A DNA stretch of 64,000 nucleotides from Beta vulgaris subsp. vulgaris (GCF_026745355.1 NC_079206.1:47000752-47064751); one strand, 5' to 3'; numbered from the stretch's first letter, positions 11,701 to 23,089 are shown. Made by a program: numbers and translations. The notes: generated by a model from the sequence alone, not told the origin.

Positions 11701-12554
11701 TGGTCACGTTAAAGGTGTCGAACTGTTTGGTCCACAGGATCTTGGTGGATGGAGGAAGTTCCGCCAACATTCTATACCTTTCCACATTCGAGAAATTGAT
11801 GATATGAAGGGAATATCTGAAGCCTGTCAGATATCCACTGATAGGGTTCACGGGAGCATCCGTGACCACGGAAGGTTTGGTGAGCCTCCCTGTGAGGATT
11901 GGAGATGATGCCGAGGCTCGGGATGTCATGACAGAATTTCTAGTGGTCGATGTTCCGGGCGCTTATAATGCCATCATTAGGCGTCCTCTCATTCATGACG
12001 TCCAAGGAATTGTCTCCACATATCACTTAACAATGTTGTATGTCACTAATGAGGGAACGACAGCGAAGTTAAGAGGGAATCAGGAAGCAGCGAAGTCATG
12101 TTACTTGACGACGCTTAAGCAGCCAGCAAAGAGAATGCCAGTGGAGGAAATGAATCCGCCAACCAGGAAGCAAAGACGAGCCCAGAGAAGAGCCTTAGTG
12201 AATGAAGAAGTACAAGATAAGGAAGAACTGATGGAAGTGTCTATGGAAGAGCTTGAGGCCAGGCCTGAGGATACGCCAAGGCCCCAGCCAGATGGAGAAA
12301 CTCAACAGGAGATGCTGGTTGAGGATCCGGCAAGAACAGTAGCTGTGGGGACCGATATGGACCCAGAAGTCCGGATTATTTTGGTGGCTCTCTTAAGGAA
12401 GAACGCGGATGTCTTCGCGTTCTTAGCAGACGAAATGCCAGGGATAGACCCAGCAGTGATGGTCCATCGCCTGAACGTTGATAGCACTGTGCATCCAATC
12501 AAGCAGAAAAAGAGGAATTTCTCGGTTGAAAAGAATAAGGCCGTGAAAGAATAG
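11685..12554 (+). pseudogene. Tat-1 aspartic protease and linker, interrupted
   Basis: Frame 3 carries the retroviral-type aspartic protease. ILVDGGSSANILY around 11737-11775 holds the catalytic Asp followed by Gly-Ser-Ser, and AYNAIIRRPLIHD near 11960-12000 matches the flap-side block. A stop (TGA) at about 11805 interrupts the protease and a TAG at 12552 follows the linker. The linker (12120-12330) is Glu/Arg-rich. After about 12360 the N-terminal approach to the reverse transcriptase begins (MPGIDPAVMVHRLNV). The enzyme would cut the gag-pol polyprotein; as written no continuous product is possible. Confidence 0.82.
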
Positions 12555-12566
12555 GTCGACAAGCTG

Positions 12567-13937
12567 TTGGCAGCTGACTTAATTGAGCCATGCGACTATC
12601 CGGAATGGCTGGCCAATGTAGTAATGGTAAAAAAGGCTAGCGGTCAGTGGAGAATGTGCGTGGACTTCACGGACCTTAATAGGGCATGCCCGAAAGATTG
12701 TTACCCTCTGCCCAGAATAGACCAGCTAGTAGACTCCACTAGCGGCCATGCCCTGTTGAGTTTTATGGACGCGTTTTCGGGCTATCATCAGATAAGCCTT
12801 CTCGAAGCAGACAGAAAGAAGACGACATTTATAACAGATTGTGGAGTTTACAATTACAAGGCGATGCCATTTGGACTTCATAAAGCTGGAGCCACATATC
12901 AAAAGCTGGTGGACAAAGTGTTTGCAGACCAAAGGGAAAGGAACATAGAGGCTTATGTTGATGACTCTATCGTCAAAAGTAAGACTAACCGCGAGCACCT
13001 AGAAGATCTTGGAGAAACATTCAAAATGCTAAGGAAGTATCAGATGAAGCTCAACCCTAAGAAATGTGTATTTGGGGTAAAGGCAGGCAAATTCCTGGGT
13101 TTTCTGGTAAGCAAAAGGGGAATAGATGCGAATCCAGAAAAGGTCCAGGCAATTGTAAATTTGTCTGAGCCCAAGGGTGTGAAAGACATTCAGAGACTGA
13201 CTGGAAGAATGGCGGCCCTTACTCGGTTCATCTCCAAATCAGCGGATAAGGCCTTGCCCTTCTTCGCGTTGCTAAGGGGTAACAAGAAATTTAAGTGGGG
13301 GGAAGAGCAGCGCAAGGCATTCACGGCAGTAAAAGAGCATTTGAAAAGGCTACCAACTATCACAAGACCGGAAACAGGAGATGTGCTGCAGCTATATGTC
13401 TTAGCATCGCCAAAAACGGTCGTGGCAGTGCTGCTGGTAGAAAAGGAGAAAAGACAACGACTCATATACTTCATCAGCCACATTCTTAATGGCCCAGAGA
13501 GCCGTTATCGGCTGGTGGAAAAGATGGCCTTGGCAGTAGTAATAGCTGCAAGGAAGCTCAGACCATATTTTGATTGTCATCCCATTCAGGTGCTCACCAA
13601 TCAACCGCTAGAAAAAGCTCTTCAGAAGATCGATAGCTCGGGTCGCTTGTTGAAATGGGTCGTGGAGTTATCTGAGTATGACATACAATACAAACCTACA
13701 ACCGCAATCAAAGCTCAAGCCTTGGCAGATTTTGTGGTAGAGGCCTCATATGAAGAAGAGGAAGTAGAGCAAAAAGAGGGCTGGCTATTGGAAGTAGACG
13801 GATCTGCCGCTGTTAGCGGATCAGGAGCCGGAATAGTCATGACAAGTCCAGAAGGGAATAGTTTCCAGTATGCTATCAAATTCGCGTTTCCGGCATCAAT
13901 AATGAAACTGAATATGAGGCCGCAATTGCAGGGATGA
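12567..13937 (+). pseudogene. Tat-1 reverse transcriptase and start of RNase H
   Basis: The frame is open from just after the stop at 12552. RT blocks are in order: NVVMVKKASGQWRMCVDFTD, LNRACPKDCYPLPRID, the palm block FMDAFSGYHQI and the catalytic YVDDSIVKS near 12957-12985. The thumb and connection follow (KFLGFLVSKRGIDANPEKVQAI), then the Tat RNase H start LEVDGSAAVSGSGAGIV near 13787-13840. The frame ends at a TGA near 13937 because of a one-base loss near 13900, where the expected NNE-EYEA RNase H block is visible in the next phase. The catalytic RT aspartates are intact, but start and end are broken. Confidence 0.88.
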
Positions 13938-15478
13938 GAATGTGTTTGGCGGCTGGTGCAAAACACGTGCTCTTGAAAACATATTCTCAGCTAGTTAGCG
14001 GACAGCTAAAAGGGGATTTTGAAGTTAGGGGAGCAAACATGATGAAATATGTAGAAAAAGCTAAGGAGCTGATAGCTCAGTTTCAACGATTCGAAGTGCA
14101 AGCAATTCCGCGAGCAGAGAACGCGAAAGCAGATGCCCTTTCCAAGCTTGCCAGCTCCAATTTATTTAGCGTGGAAAGAGCAGTCACAGTGGACATGCAG
14201 AAAGAAAAAAGCATTTCAGAGCAGGTAGTGGCCGTTAATAATATTAATCAGCAGGGAGAATGGTTTAGCGAGCTAGTGGCACATAAGCTAACAGGAGCAC
14301 TCCCAAATAATCCCTCATCAGCAAAGAAAATGAGACGACAGGCAAATTGGTATATCATATACCAAGATGAATTGTATAAAAAATCATTTAGCCTACCCCT
14401 GCTAAAATGTGCAACGGCATGGGAGTCGAAGAAAATCCTAGAAGAAATACACGAGGACATATGCGGAATTCATATTGGCGGAAAAGCTTTAGCATTAAAA
14501 GCACCGAGGGCCGGGTTTTATTGGCCGACCATGTTAGCAGATGCCCAGAGTTATGTCAAGAAGTGTGACAAATGCCAGAGATTTGCTCTCGTCATTAACA
14601 GACAAGCTAATGATTTGCAGCCTATATTGTGTCCAATCCCGTTCGCGCAGTGGGGGATGGACATTCTGGGGCCGTTTACAAAAGCAACTGGTGGGAGGAG
14701 GTTCTTAATAGTGGGCATTGATTATTTCACAAAATGGATAGAAGCCGAGCCGACAGCACAGATCAAGGCTATCCAGGTTAAGAAGTTCATTTGGCAAAAT
14801 ATAATGACAAGGTTTGGGATCCCTATGGCCATCGTTTTCGACCATGGCGTTCAGTTCGACTGTCGCCCAATACAAGCTTTCTTAACAGAATTCAGGGTCA
14901 AGTTCGCGTATTCAGCTGTATGCCACCCCCAAAGCAATGGTCAAGCAGAGGCCGCGAACAAGCAAATTCTGAATGCTCTCAAAAAGAAGTTGGATGAATT
15001 CAAAGGAAAGTGGGCGGACATGGTACCTGCCGTTCTCTGGTCAAACAGAACAACAGAAAAAGAGGCAACGGGGGAAAACCCTTTCAAGTTGACTTTTGGG
15101 GCAGAAGCAGTGCTGCCGGTCGAGGTGGGTCTGCCCTCGTACCGGGTGAAATATCAAAATCTGGACGCAAATGAATAAGCACTCAGGGAGAATCTGGATT
15201 TCATGGCGGAACTGAAAGCAGCTGCTTACAAAGACAAAATCAGTAAGGCCTACAACAAAAGAGTTTGGGAAAGGCCACTGGACGTCAACGATCTGGTTTT
15301 CAGGAGAACAGCCGCCACCGGGAAAGCACACGCTGAGGGGAAGCTAACTGCAAACTGGGAAGGCCCATATATCATTGCTCAAAAGATAGGCCCTGGTTCC
15401 TTTATACTTAAGGGGATGGACGGGAAGGAGCTGAAAAATTGTTGGAATGCTGATGTTCTCAAAAAATATTACGTGTAA
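13934..15478 (+). pseudogene. Tat-1 RNase H end and integrase
   Basis: Frame 2 continues RNase H (MRMCLAAGAKHVLL, then RAENAKADALSKLASS). The integrase zinc-finger region carries an H-H pair and KKCDKCQRFA near 14550-14590. The DDE core has its acidic residues in MDILGPF (14658), VFDHGVQFD (14836) and the Glu of GQAEAANKQ (14940-14965). A TAA at 15176 interrupts the integrase C-terminal region, which resumes to a terminal KNCWNADVLKKYYV ending at 15478. Integrase would join element DNA into chromosomes. The core is otherwise well preserved, and the last stop removes only the C-terminal hundred residues. Confidence 0.85.
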
Positions 15479-15597
15479 ATGAAAGGATTGTAATGGGCCG
15501 AGAGCCTCTGATTGAGTTGCATAAATAATACAACCTTCACTAATGTTTTGATAAATTTTATTATTTATTCTGCATTATCTCTTTACATTATTTGTCA

Positions 15598-15985
15598 GCG
15601 GCCATATAACAGGCTAAGTGCAAATTAACGGTCATACGACAGACCTAGCACAAAAAATTAAAGCCATATAACAGGCTAAGTGCATTAACGGTCATATGAC
15701 AGACCTAGCACAAAAAATTAAAGCCATATAACAGGCTAAGTGCATTAACGGTCATATGACAGACCTAGCACAAAAAATTAAAGCCATATAACAGGCTAAG
15801 TGCATTAACGGTCATATGACAGACCTAGCACAAAAAAAATAAAGCCATATAACAGGCTAAGTGCGCTAACGGTCACATGACAGACCTCGCACATAGTTAA
15901 AAGCCATATGACAGGCTAAATGCTTTAGCGGTCATATGACAGACCTAGCACAAGAATGAAAGCCATATAACAGGCCGAGTCTGGT
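15598..15985. repeat. 60-bp tandem array downstream of Tat-1 pol
   Basis: About 6.3 copies of a 60-bp unit run head to tail with no spacers. Each unit is itself a dimer: GCCATATAACAGGCTAAGTG and then GGTCATATGACAGACCTAGC, two halves of one ancestral sequence. The second half contains the perfect 10-bp palindrome GTCATATGAC. Copies two to four are nearly identical, and the first and last ones diverge. The array lies between the pol stop and the end of the opposite-strand ORF. Confidence 0.92.
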
Positions 15986-16347
15986 ACATTAACGAACGCG
16001 ACGTACGCGAATAAAAGTAAATGGCAAAATAAAAGGAGATTGATGGCTAACCATACAACCATACAAACATCAACAAAGCAAGACAAATCAAGATAACAAA
16101 AAGCACTTGCCAGAAATTAAAAGCTACTGGCTTGGCGGCCAACTACAAAAAAAAAACAATATGGCGGCCTGTAACAAAGGCTTTTAGTTGGAGTCAAGTA
16201 CTTGGAAACATAAATGGAATAATTGTTCAAAAAACGCCAACAACAGGCGAATTACAGCAGCAGAAAGTTAAAACTATTACATAGTAGGGCATAAAGCTAA
16301 ACACTATTGGAAGAGCAGGAAGAGCTGAGAGATGGCCGCCAAACACT
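15986..16347. other. Tat-1 spacer between the tandem array and the opposite-strand ORF
   Basis: AT-rich sequence with an A-tract near 16147-16157. It would be the 3' untranslated part of the minus-strand ORF. I see no further element or gene. Confidence 0.5.
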
Positions 16348-19222
16348 TCAAGAGGGAGGGGGTCTTGGCGTCGAAGGCTCTCGAGGATCCACGTCAGCGA
16401 TGGCATCCTCGTCAGCAAAGTTTGGATCTTCCTCAAAAGGCGAAAGATGTTGGCCGGCAGCGTGAGCATCCTCAATAACGTTCCAGTCGAAACTTGGAAC
16501 GGTCTTGCAGACACACCTCATGGCCGCTGCCCATCCGCCATCATATCTCTTATGAAGCTCCGCCACATACTCGTCTGAAGCCTTGAAGTCAGCGACAGCC
16601 TTGGCGGCTCCCCTAGCCTCAGCAGCTGCAACGTCCAGCACAACTATCTCTTTTTCAGCATTGGCTGCCTCCACAGCTTTGGTTAGCAGCTGGACGTTCT
16701 CCTCCGTCTCCTCCAGAAGGGGCGCTCTCTGCCTCAGCGTCAAAACCTCATCTTGCAGAGGTGCCAGCTTGTCCTTAACATCCTTTAACAGACCCTAGCA
16801 AGTCTCTAGAGAGGCCTTGTAAGTGTCCGTCAGCCTTTGATACTCCAAATACTGCTCAATAGCAGCATTGTTAGCCTGCGGAAGCAAGAGAAGGACGTTA
16901 GCAAAAACAAAAAAAACAAAGAAAACAAAAAAAAAAAAAAGAAGTGAAGACATACCACTAGCTGGTCATGAGCCAACCTCGCAGCAGGAGTCTTCAGGGA
17001 GCCCGAAGGACGGTCTAAGGGCAACTACATACCCTTAAGAATACGATAGGCAAGGATGCCACCGTTTTCAGGGATGTCAGAATACAGCGACTCATCCTCC
17101 CTGACGTCCCAATTGGGCTTGTAGATCTTGCCAGGAGTGACGGTCTGAGGAGCAAAAGCGGCGGCGACAACATCACTGAGAGGCACCTCCTTCTTCTCGA
17201 TCCATTCCCGGAACCGATAGAAGATGCCAGGAGAAAGGTTGGAGAGGAAGCTAGGGGTAGCAATCAGTTCCCTCAACTTCTCCTTAATAGAATAAGTAGA
17301 CCTGGATATCAAGGAACCACCGCCAGCCATACCAAGACCGGCATTGGTGACGTCCTCACCCTGAACCCCCTCAGCGGCGTTCGGGTCCAAATCCACTATC
17401 TGCACCACCTCATTAGGAGAAGAAGTACCTGGATCTTCCACTGCCTGCCTCTTATTGGCAGCAGAATCATCAAGAGTCTGCTCCCGAGGACGCCTTCTGT
17501 TTAGAGCACCCCTGTTGACAGTCCGGGTGGTAGAAGACCTCAGAGGAACGGCAGGAGATGTGGGAGCGTTGGAGGTAGCCGCAACCATAGGGATGCGAGT
17601 GCTAGTAGATGCACTGCGACCCCTTCGCAGGTTTTGAGGCCCATGGCGATTCCCTCCCCTACGGCCGTTGGTGACGCTATGCATCGTCTGATAGTCGTGA
17701 GTAGGAGCGGCAGGCAGATGGGTTAACGGACGGTAATCCTCGTCGACGCGAGAACGTCGAGGTCAAGGTAGTCAATGCCTGCAAACAAGTGAAGAAAGAT
17801 GATCAAAAAAAAAAAGTTAAGTCCTATTACCGTCATTAGACGGAATAATCCGACAGCACTACTTACCATTCTCATGGGCAGGAGACAGCAAGAGAGCCGA
17901 CAGGGGCCTATCCCCCAGGATATACTTTGTATGAGGAAGCCAGATCGAAGGCTCTTTAGACCTAACAGTTTTCCCGTCTTCGTAGGTGATGTTGTAGTCA
18001 ACTGAGCCAAAATAGTCATAGGCCGCTAACTCTTCTCCAGTTAGCGGCTTCAGAGGCAGGTGCTCCATATGTGGTGTAGGCTCTCTGAAATGGCGGCGTA
18101 CAGGATAATCATCTGGCACCTGTAGCTAGAAGAAGGCATCTTGCCAGCCCTTCAAGCTGGTCATCTTGGGCTGAACCATCATTTTCTTGTCAGCCGTCAT
18201 TACCGACCACCACCCAGCCAAACGAGAAGACCCATTCTTCTTCAGCCAATGAAGATGGCGGAAAAGGGTTGACGGTCTGGGGAAGTCAAAGAAGCGTACT
18301 ACCCAAATGTACGCGATGAGATTGCGGATAGCTAGAGGGGTTAATTGGGCCAAGCAAACATTGAACGCATTCAAAATCTCCACCAAGAAAGAGTCCAGAG
18401 GAAAACGAAGACCAAATTCAAGGTGGTGAGTATAAACGGCCACGTGGCCGGGAGGACACTCAATTATGATAGACCTTTCTAATGGCACGATCAATCGATA
18501 TGGGGACGGCATATGATATAAGTCCCGTGCTACCCTGGGATAGTTCAAATCTAAGGTGTCCTGGCGCCACAACCCATCTATTTCTACTGTAGGGAAGCCA
18601 GAGAGCACCAGTCCCTGGTCCGACATCATTTTCCTCTCCTCAGCCAGACCGAGAACTCTCTTCAACCATTGTGGCCTTTGAAGCCGAGGCACCGGTCCGA
18701 CGCTGATAAACAACCTCAGTGTTATCCTCTTGGGCCATGGCAGTAGTAGGCGGATTGCTGTCGTCACCTAAATCAATAATTGGGGGGTTACAGACTCCTG
18801 CAAGCGGTCGAAAAAACTGGACGGCATTTGAATCCCCGCATCCGCCAAGCTGTCTAACCAGCATGCTCCCTAAAAGGGGGGACGTCAAGACCAGGGACGG
18901 CATCTACGAGGGGGTGCCTACGGGTACGCCTAGCCAAAATCTGATGTCTAAGTTCCTTAAGCGTCTGTTTGTCACCACTTTGACTAGCAGCGAAGTACCT
19001 TAAGGTCAAATTCTGTTCCTCGGGAGTAGAAGGGTCGTTAAGGAACTTGGATCTTAACTCCCTTTCTCTATCAGTCGTAGGGGGTATGTCCGCTAACAAC
19101 CTAGTCCTCCCCACAGGGCTTAGGTCAGATCCTGAATTGTTAACAAATGAAGGGGAAGAGGTATCACTCTCGGTCATAAAAACCTCATCAAAAGCATTCT
19201 GGCTATTAGATTGGTCCCACAT
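16348..19222 (-). pseudogene. Tat-1 opposite-strand ORF (putative gypsy-type transposon protein), with introns
   Basis: Read on the minus strand, this begins near 19222 (MWDQSNSQNAFDEVF) with an acidic, Ser-rich region to about 18854. After a disturbed join, 18767-18126 holds the block resembling Pfam PF04195 (putative gypsy type transposon), with a hydrophobic FGLRFPLDSFLVEILNAF and a nearby LTPLAIRNLIAYIWV. The next block, to 17867, has MEHLPLKPLTGEELAAYDYF and WLPHTKYILGDRPLSALLLSP. An intron follows (17866-17779: donor GTAAGT, acceptor TTTGCAG), then a basic, Ser/Thr-rich region (17684-17025), another probable intron (about 17020-16880) and an Ala/Glu-rich coiled-coil-like end (16866-16348). 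One in-frame TAG sits at 18126 and the 18767/18854 join is out of phase. The function of this ORF in Tat elements is unknown. The same parts occur in Tat-2. Confidence 0.75.
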
Positions 19223-19917
19223 GACGATTAAACGGGAAAAAGACTTAAGGAAATGAGGAGAAAAAGTGTAAAGTTACCTGGAAATTTAAGGTCGCCGGAA
19301 AAAGAAAAGGAACAAGGAGCAAAGTCGCCGGAAAAGACAAATGAAGCCCCAACACAGCAAAAGCAACTCCAAAAGCTGAAATCTTTAACCAGAATACCAC
19401 GAAAACCAAAGAGGAGAAGAAACCCAGAAAATGCAAGTTGAGAAAATGCAAAATTCTTAGTATCACAAGAACCGAAAAGAAGAAACTAGAGGAATGGTAA
19501 ACTTTTCAGCAAAAACCAAGCACTAGAAGGTGAGCTTTTGAGTGAAAGAAGTTCGAGCAATGGAGTTTGAGTCAGAGAACAAGAGGAAGAAGAAAGAAGT
19601 TTCTTTTGAGCAAGAGGATAAAAAATTCAGAAAATAAACCGCCTGTTACATTTATACCAAGATAAGTGGCCAAGATTAAATAAACTCTCCAACTCCCTCT
19701 CAGATGTGTGCCAAGTGTCGTGACTGTAGTAAAACCTAATAAAGCGCTGGGTGGGATTTTCGGAAAAGGCAATCATTAACTTTTCGAAATTCTTCAACTC
19801 CCTGCAACGACACGTGGCACCTGTCAAATCTACTCCATCGAAAAATAAAAAGTTAAAATACCACAAGAATGCCCGCGTCCATCTAACAACATCCTTAGCG
19901 GTCAAGACCCCAAAAGA
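19223..19917. other. Tat-1 region upstream of the opposite-strand ORF
   Basis: Non-coding, A/G-rich on the plus strand. It would hold the promoter or leader of the minus-strand ORF as well as the plus-strand end of the element. The LTR begins directly after CCCCAAAAGA, which could serve as the polypurine tract. Confidence 0.5.
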
Positions 19918-20424
19918 TGTTGGGGGGCTAGTTGTATGGGTATAACCCCAAGTGTATTAGCGGCCATACAGAGTAAGTCCGCGAACAAAATACTGGACGC
20001 GAGTATGGTAAAGCTATCTACGGCTCCACAAAGTCAGTTCACCCCTGAGGACCAACAACGTTGGCGGACGCCTAAAAAGACAAAAGAGAGGGAATCTTCC
20101 CACCTGTCAAGTGCGTCACAACCCTACACGTATCGAAGGATCATACGCCCTGTCAGAGGAATAGTACTTCTATAAATACCCCACTAGTACTATTCTGCAG
20201 GTACATTCTCTCATACTAAAAATAGCTTATCTCTCTCTCTCTCTAGTTTCTCTCTCTCTAAATCCCAGTGGGACCAATTACTGACTTGAGCGTCGGAGGG
20301 GGTTTCCTCAGAACCACCCCGAGGGAAGCTTACGTTTGCGCATTGTACAACTTTCCAGCAAGGACGTGACCTCTCACATCTTAGCGGTCTTGTAAAGGAC
20401 GCTAACCGTTTCCACACCGAAATA
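19918..20424 (+). repeat. Tat-1 3' LTR
   Basis: It starts TGTTGGGGGGCTAGTTGTAT and ends ACACCGAAATA, where the 5' copy has ACACCGAAACA, giving 507 bp. A TATAAATA at 20171-20178 is followed by CT-rich sequence. The motif TTAGCGG / CGCTAAC recurs at 19959, 20382 and 20400. The final base pair is TA where TG...CA is expected, probably by mutation. Confidence 0.85.
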
Positions 20425-20429
20425 GTTAC

Positions 20430-20770
20430 CTCGCTAAAATCATCGTCGATGAAGGTTCCGTTGCTCCTGTTGGTTCCGCCATTGCTCTTCTCGCTGAACC
20501 TAAGTCATCAGTTTCGGAATCCGTAGCTTTGAGTGTAGCTTCGGAGGTTGCTGCTCCAGTGGTGGTGGTGGTGAAGGAGGGAGGATTGAGTGTGTCTGAT
20601 CATCCGGCGGCGCAGCGAGGGAAGAGAGTTGGGGAAAATGGTGTTGTTTACGACAATGCAGAATGCTGTGAGTAGGAATATGGTGGAGAGTCTTGGTGTT
20701 CCTACGTTTAGAGTTGGATATACTATTACTTATGATGCTCTTGATGCTTCTTACAAGAAGGTAAGCTTGG
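20430..20770 (+). pseudogene. captured fragment of plastid pyruvate dehydrogenase E2 (dihydrolipoamide acetyltransferase)
   Basis: The frame from 20434 reads the end of a lipoyl domain (KIIVDEGSVAPVGSAIALLA) and then the Ala/Val-rich hinge to about 20625. In a shifted frame (from about 20637) it enters the start of the acetyltransferase domain with MQNAVSRNMVESLGVPTFRV, and it ends at a typical exon end, SYKK, directly followed by an intron donor GTAAGC at 20761. I recognise this as the chloroplast E2 family (EMB3003/LTA2 type), which makes acetyl-CoA for fatty acid synthesis. The E3-binding domain that should lie between hinge and catalytic domain is missing, so this is a rearranged gene piece and not a gene. 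The first part of the lipoyl domain is also lost, at the junction with the Tat-1 3' LTR. Confidence 0.85.
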
Positions 20771-20851
20771 AATTTATTTATTAGAATGATTTTACTACTT
20801 AGTTTCATGTGTTTAATAGTAGTTTTGATTGAAAATACAAAATACAGACAT

Positions 20852-20990
20852 GTTAGAACCAAATATAGGTCATTTTTGGCCATTTTATCCCATTTTTGGC
20901 CATTTTAGCCCATTTTTTTGCCATTTTACTTCGAAACGAAACAATATGAGTAGTTTGAAGTTAGTTTAAGTTATAAACACTTCAAACAAA
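20852..20990. repeat. second copy of the CACTA-A intron-like sequence
   Basis: This is the counterpart of 7247-7348 in the same orientation, slightly longer through a repeated TTTTGGCCATTTTA unit. From here rightward the CACTA-A second gene continues. Confidence 0.75.
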
Positions 20991-21009
20991 ATAAATTGTC
21001 ATGGAAAAT

Positions 21010-22780
21010 AGAATATATTTCACCTTCCCGGCAAGATAAGCTATAGGAAGCACTACTTGTCTACTGTGAACTCTACATAGAGGGATTTTAAGAGCAAATT
21101 GGTATATGGTTGGATCACAATGACCAGAGTCAAATCAAAGAAAGAAAAGATAGGTGATAATCCACTAGATGTATACAAGCACATCAAGATGGAGGATTGA
21201 CTTAGCTTCAAAGAGGCTATGACGTCAGATGAGGCTGTAGTAAGTTTATAATCTAATTATTAACTTGGTTTTATTAATTTAAATTATATTCTACTAACTT
21301 AATGTGTTTTTTTTTTTTTGCAGAAAAAGCGAGAAAAGGCGCTCGAGAGTGGAGAAATGAACACACATCACCACCACTTAAGTCAATGGAACTATAGCGA
21401 TGTTAGAGAGTTGTTGAAGCAGGAGAACTTCTGTCCACCTAGTTTGATTCTGGATCATCATCTAGTACAACATTCTCCTCGATTAAACTCTCATAATAAC
21501 CGGGGTGATGACTGGTGGTGCATGATTCATAAGAAAGATCCTGTTACTAAACATCGATTTATTCTAGTTGAGGAAACAAAGATTGCAACTGACAAATACG
21601 TATGTGTATCACTATAACTTTTAGTTTGACATATGAATGTGTAATTCCTTTATTCACTACATTATTACTTGTAACTTGCTTTTTGGACAGTTGGAATACA
21701 TGGATGCCCTTTTTATGGCTCTTTGAGAGAAGCCAGATCATTTGGGTCATTGTTATGGTTTTGGAGGCGTCAATGTTAGCTATAGAAAGGCTTTTGGGCG
21801 TCCACTTTCTAGGAACTATTGGACCTCGAGTCAGGAACAAGAGGAAGCATTCATGCAAAAAATGACTGAAAGGTGGAGAAATGACATTGCCACATATATG
21901 CAGAATGTGGTGATTTCACAGCCCACTCAACTACCTACTAGGACGTCTCCATTTTTTGCTTCACCATTTTCTGTGCCATCTCCTTCACAGTCCACTCAGC
22001 CACCTATTCCACCATTTGTTCCATCATCTGCTTCATCAGTTGTTCCAATATCTGCTTCACCATCTTCTGCGCCATCTGCTTCACAGCCCACTCAACTATG
22101 AACTCCGCTATCCGGATTTTCTGAAACTCATTCTCCTCAGTTGAAGGTACATATATTTATCATATATACATGTGCTTTATACAAATAATTATCATATATA
22201 CATGTGCTTTATACAAATAATTATCATATATACATGCGCTTTATACAAATAATTATCATATATACATGTGTTTTGTTCAAATAAATATCTTACATAATTA
22301 ATGAGAACTTTACGTTATTGTTAGAATGAGATTCCATGTCGATTATATTTGATAGATCCAACTAGTGAAAAGACTTGCCTAGTGACAGATGCACATTCTT
22401 ATGCTTTTGATGAGGCCACTATAGTTCATGGCTCTAGAATGATGAATGATTACCTTCGAGTGAAAATTCATTGTTTTGTAAAGAAGTATGGTCATTTGCC
22501 ACTACCTGTCCGCGACCTTGCATATGACATCGACATTACAACTACTACTTTGGGTACGTGGGTGCAATGGCCAAAAAAATTAGTGCAAATGTTAGGTGAT
22601 GTGGTAATTGTTCAAATCTTATCCATTTTTGTAAAAATAATAGCATTAAATTTAAAATTTCATAATATTATGCGCCTACGTTCTCAAAAATAATTATTAG
22701 GTTACACCGACACCTAAAAAACAAAAGGGGATTTCGAGGGAGGCTGTTAGATGTTCTAGCCAGCAGCTTTTAGCCGGTTT
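21010..22780 (+). pseudogene. CACTA-A second gene, Transposase_24-like region and downstream exons
   Basis: Frames near 21120-21235 (LDVYKHIKMED-LSFKEAMTSDEAV) and 21318-21600 (KKREKALESGEMNTHHHHLS, then VEETKIATDKY), followed at 21690-21900 by CYGFGGVNVSYRKAFGR and a Glu/Gln-rich helix, have the layout of plant En/Spm Transposase_24 proteins. A Ser/Pro-rich low-complexity tail runs to 22100. A new exon at 22325-22690 (RLYLIDPTSEKTCLVTDAHS) and one at 22700-22808 lead towards the Ulp1-like region, which resumes after CACTA-B. T-rich stretches ending in AG before 21324 and 21690 look like intron acceptors. An in-frame TGA near 21723 and other shifts show decay. Confidence 0.65.
22155..22290. 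repeat. 32-bp tandem repeat in an intron of the CACTA-A second gene
   Basis: Four copies of a 32-bp unit containing TATCATATATACATGTGCTT. The first three are nearly identical and the last has decayed. Confidence 0.9.
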
Positions 22781-22808
22781 GGCTACTTGTTATAGTCTAG
22801 TTGTCGAT

Positions 22809-23085
22809 CACTAGTAGAATAAATGCTTATTACTATGGTCATTAAGTGGCCTATTACGACGGTTTTGGCTGCGCAGCAATTAAGGGCGCAACAATATGCC
22901 AAGATATTCCTGCGGTTCCTAGCCAAAACCGCAGTAATAGGTTTATTTTTTATTAAAAAAGTAGAACGTTTGCTGCAGTTTTGGCTAGAAACCGCAACAA
23001 TATCATGGCCTATTACTGCGGTTGTTGCCCAAAATCGCAGTAATAGGTCCTGGTACAACGAATTTTTCTTTTTTGCATTTTGCAG
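22809..23085. repeat. CACTA-B left subterminal repeats
   Basis: At least six copies, in both orientations, of a TATTACTGCGGTTTTGGC-like motif lie between 22830 and 23055. Neighbouring inverted pairs could form short hairpins. Confidence 0.8.
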
Positions 23086-23089
23086 TTAA

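Larger units (their letters stand above)
9737..20424 (+). mobile_element. Tat-1: Ty3/gypsy Tat-lineage LTR retrotransposon, 5' LTR truncated
   Basis: Domain order on the plus strand is LTR remnant, primer site, gag, aspartic protease, reverse transcriptase, RNase H and integrase. After pol come a tandem-repeat array, a large ORF on the opposite strand and the 3' LTR. This layout, with an extra opposite-strand ORF between pol and the 3' LTR, is characteristic of part of the Tat lineage. The 5' LTR keeps only its last 180 bp and has an internal deletion, so no target duplication can be read. Gag is open; pol has three stop codons and two frameshifts. Confidence 0.88.

Noticed and set aside
15598..15985. 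Regular 60-bp repeats considered as a CRISPR-like array
   Set aside because: Copies are contiguous with no unique spacers, and the context is a plant retrotransposon.
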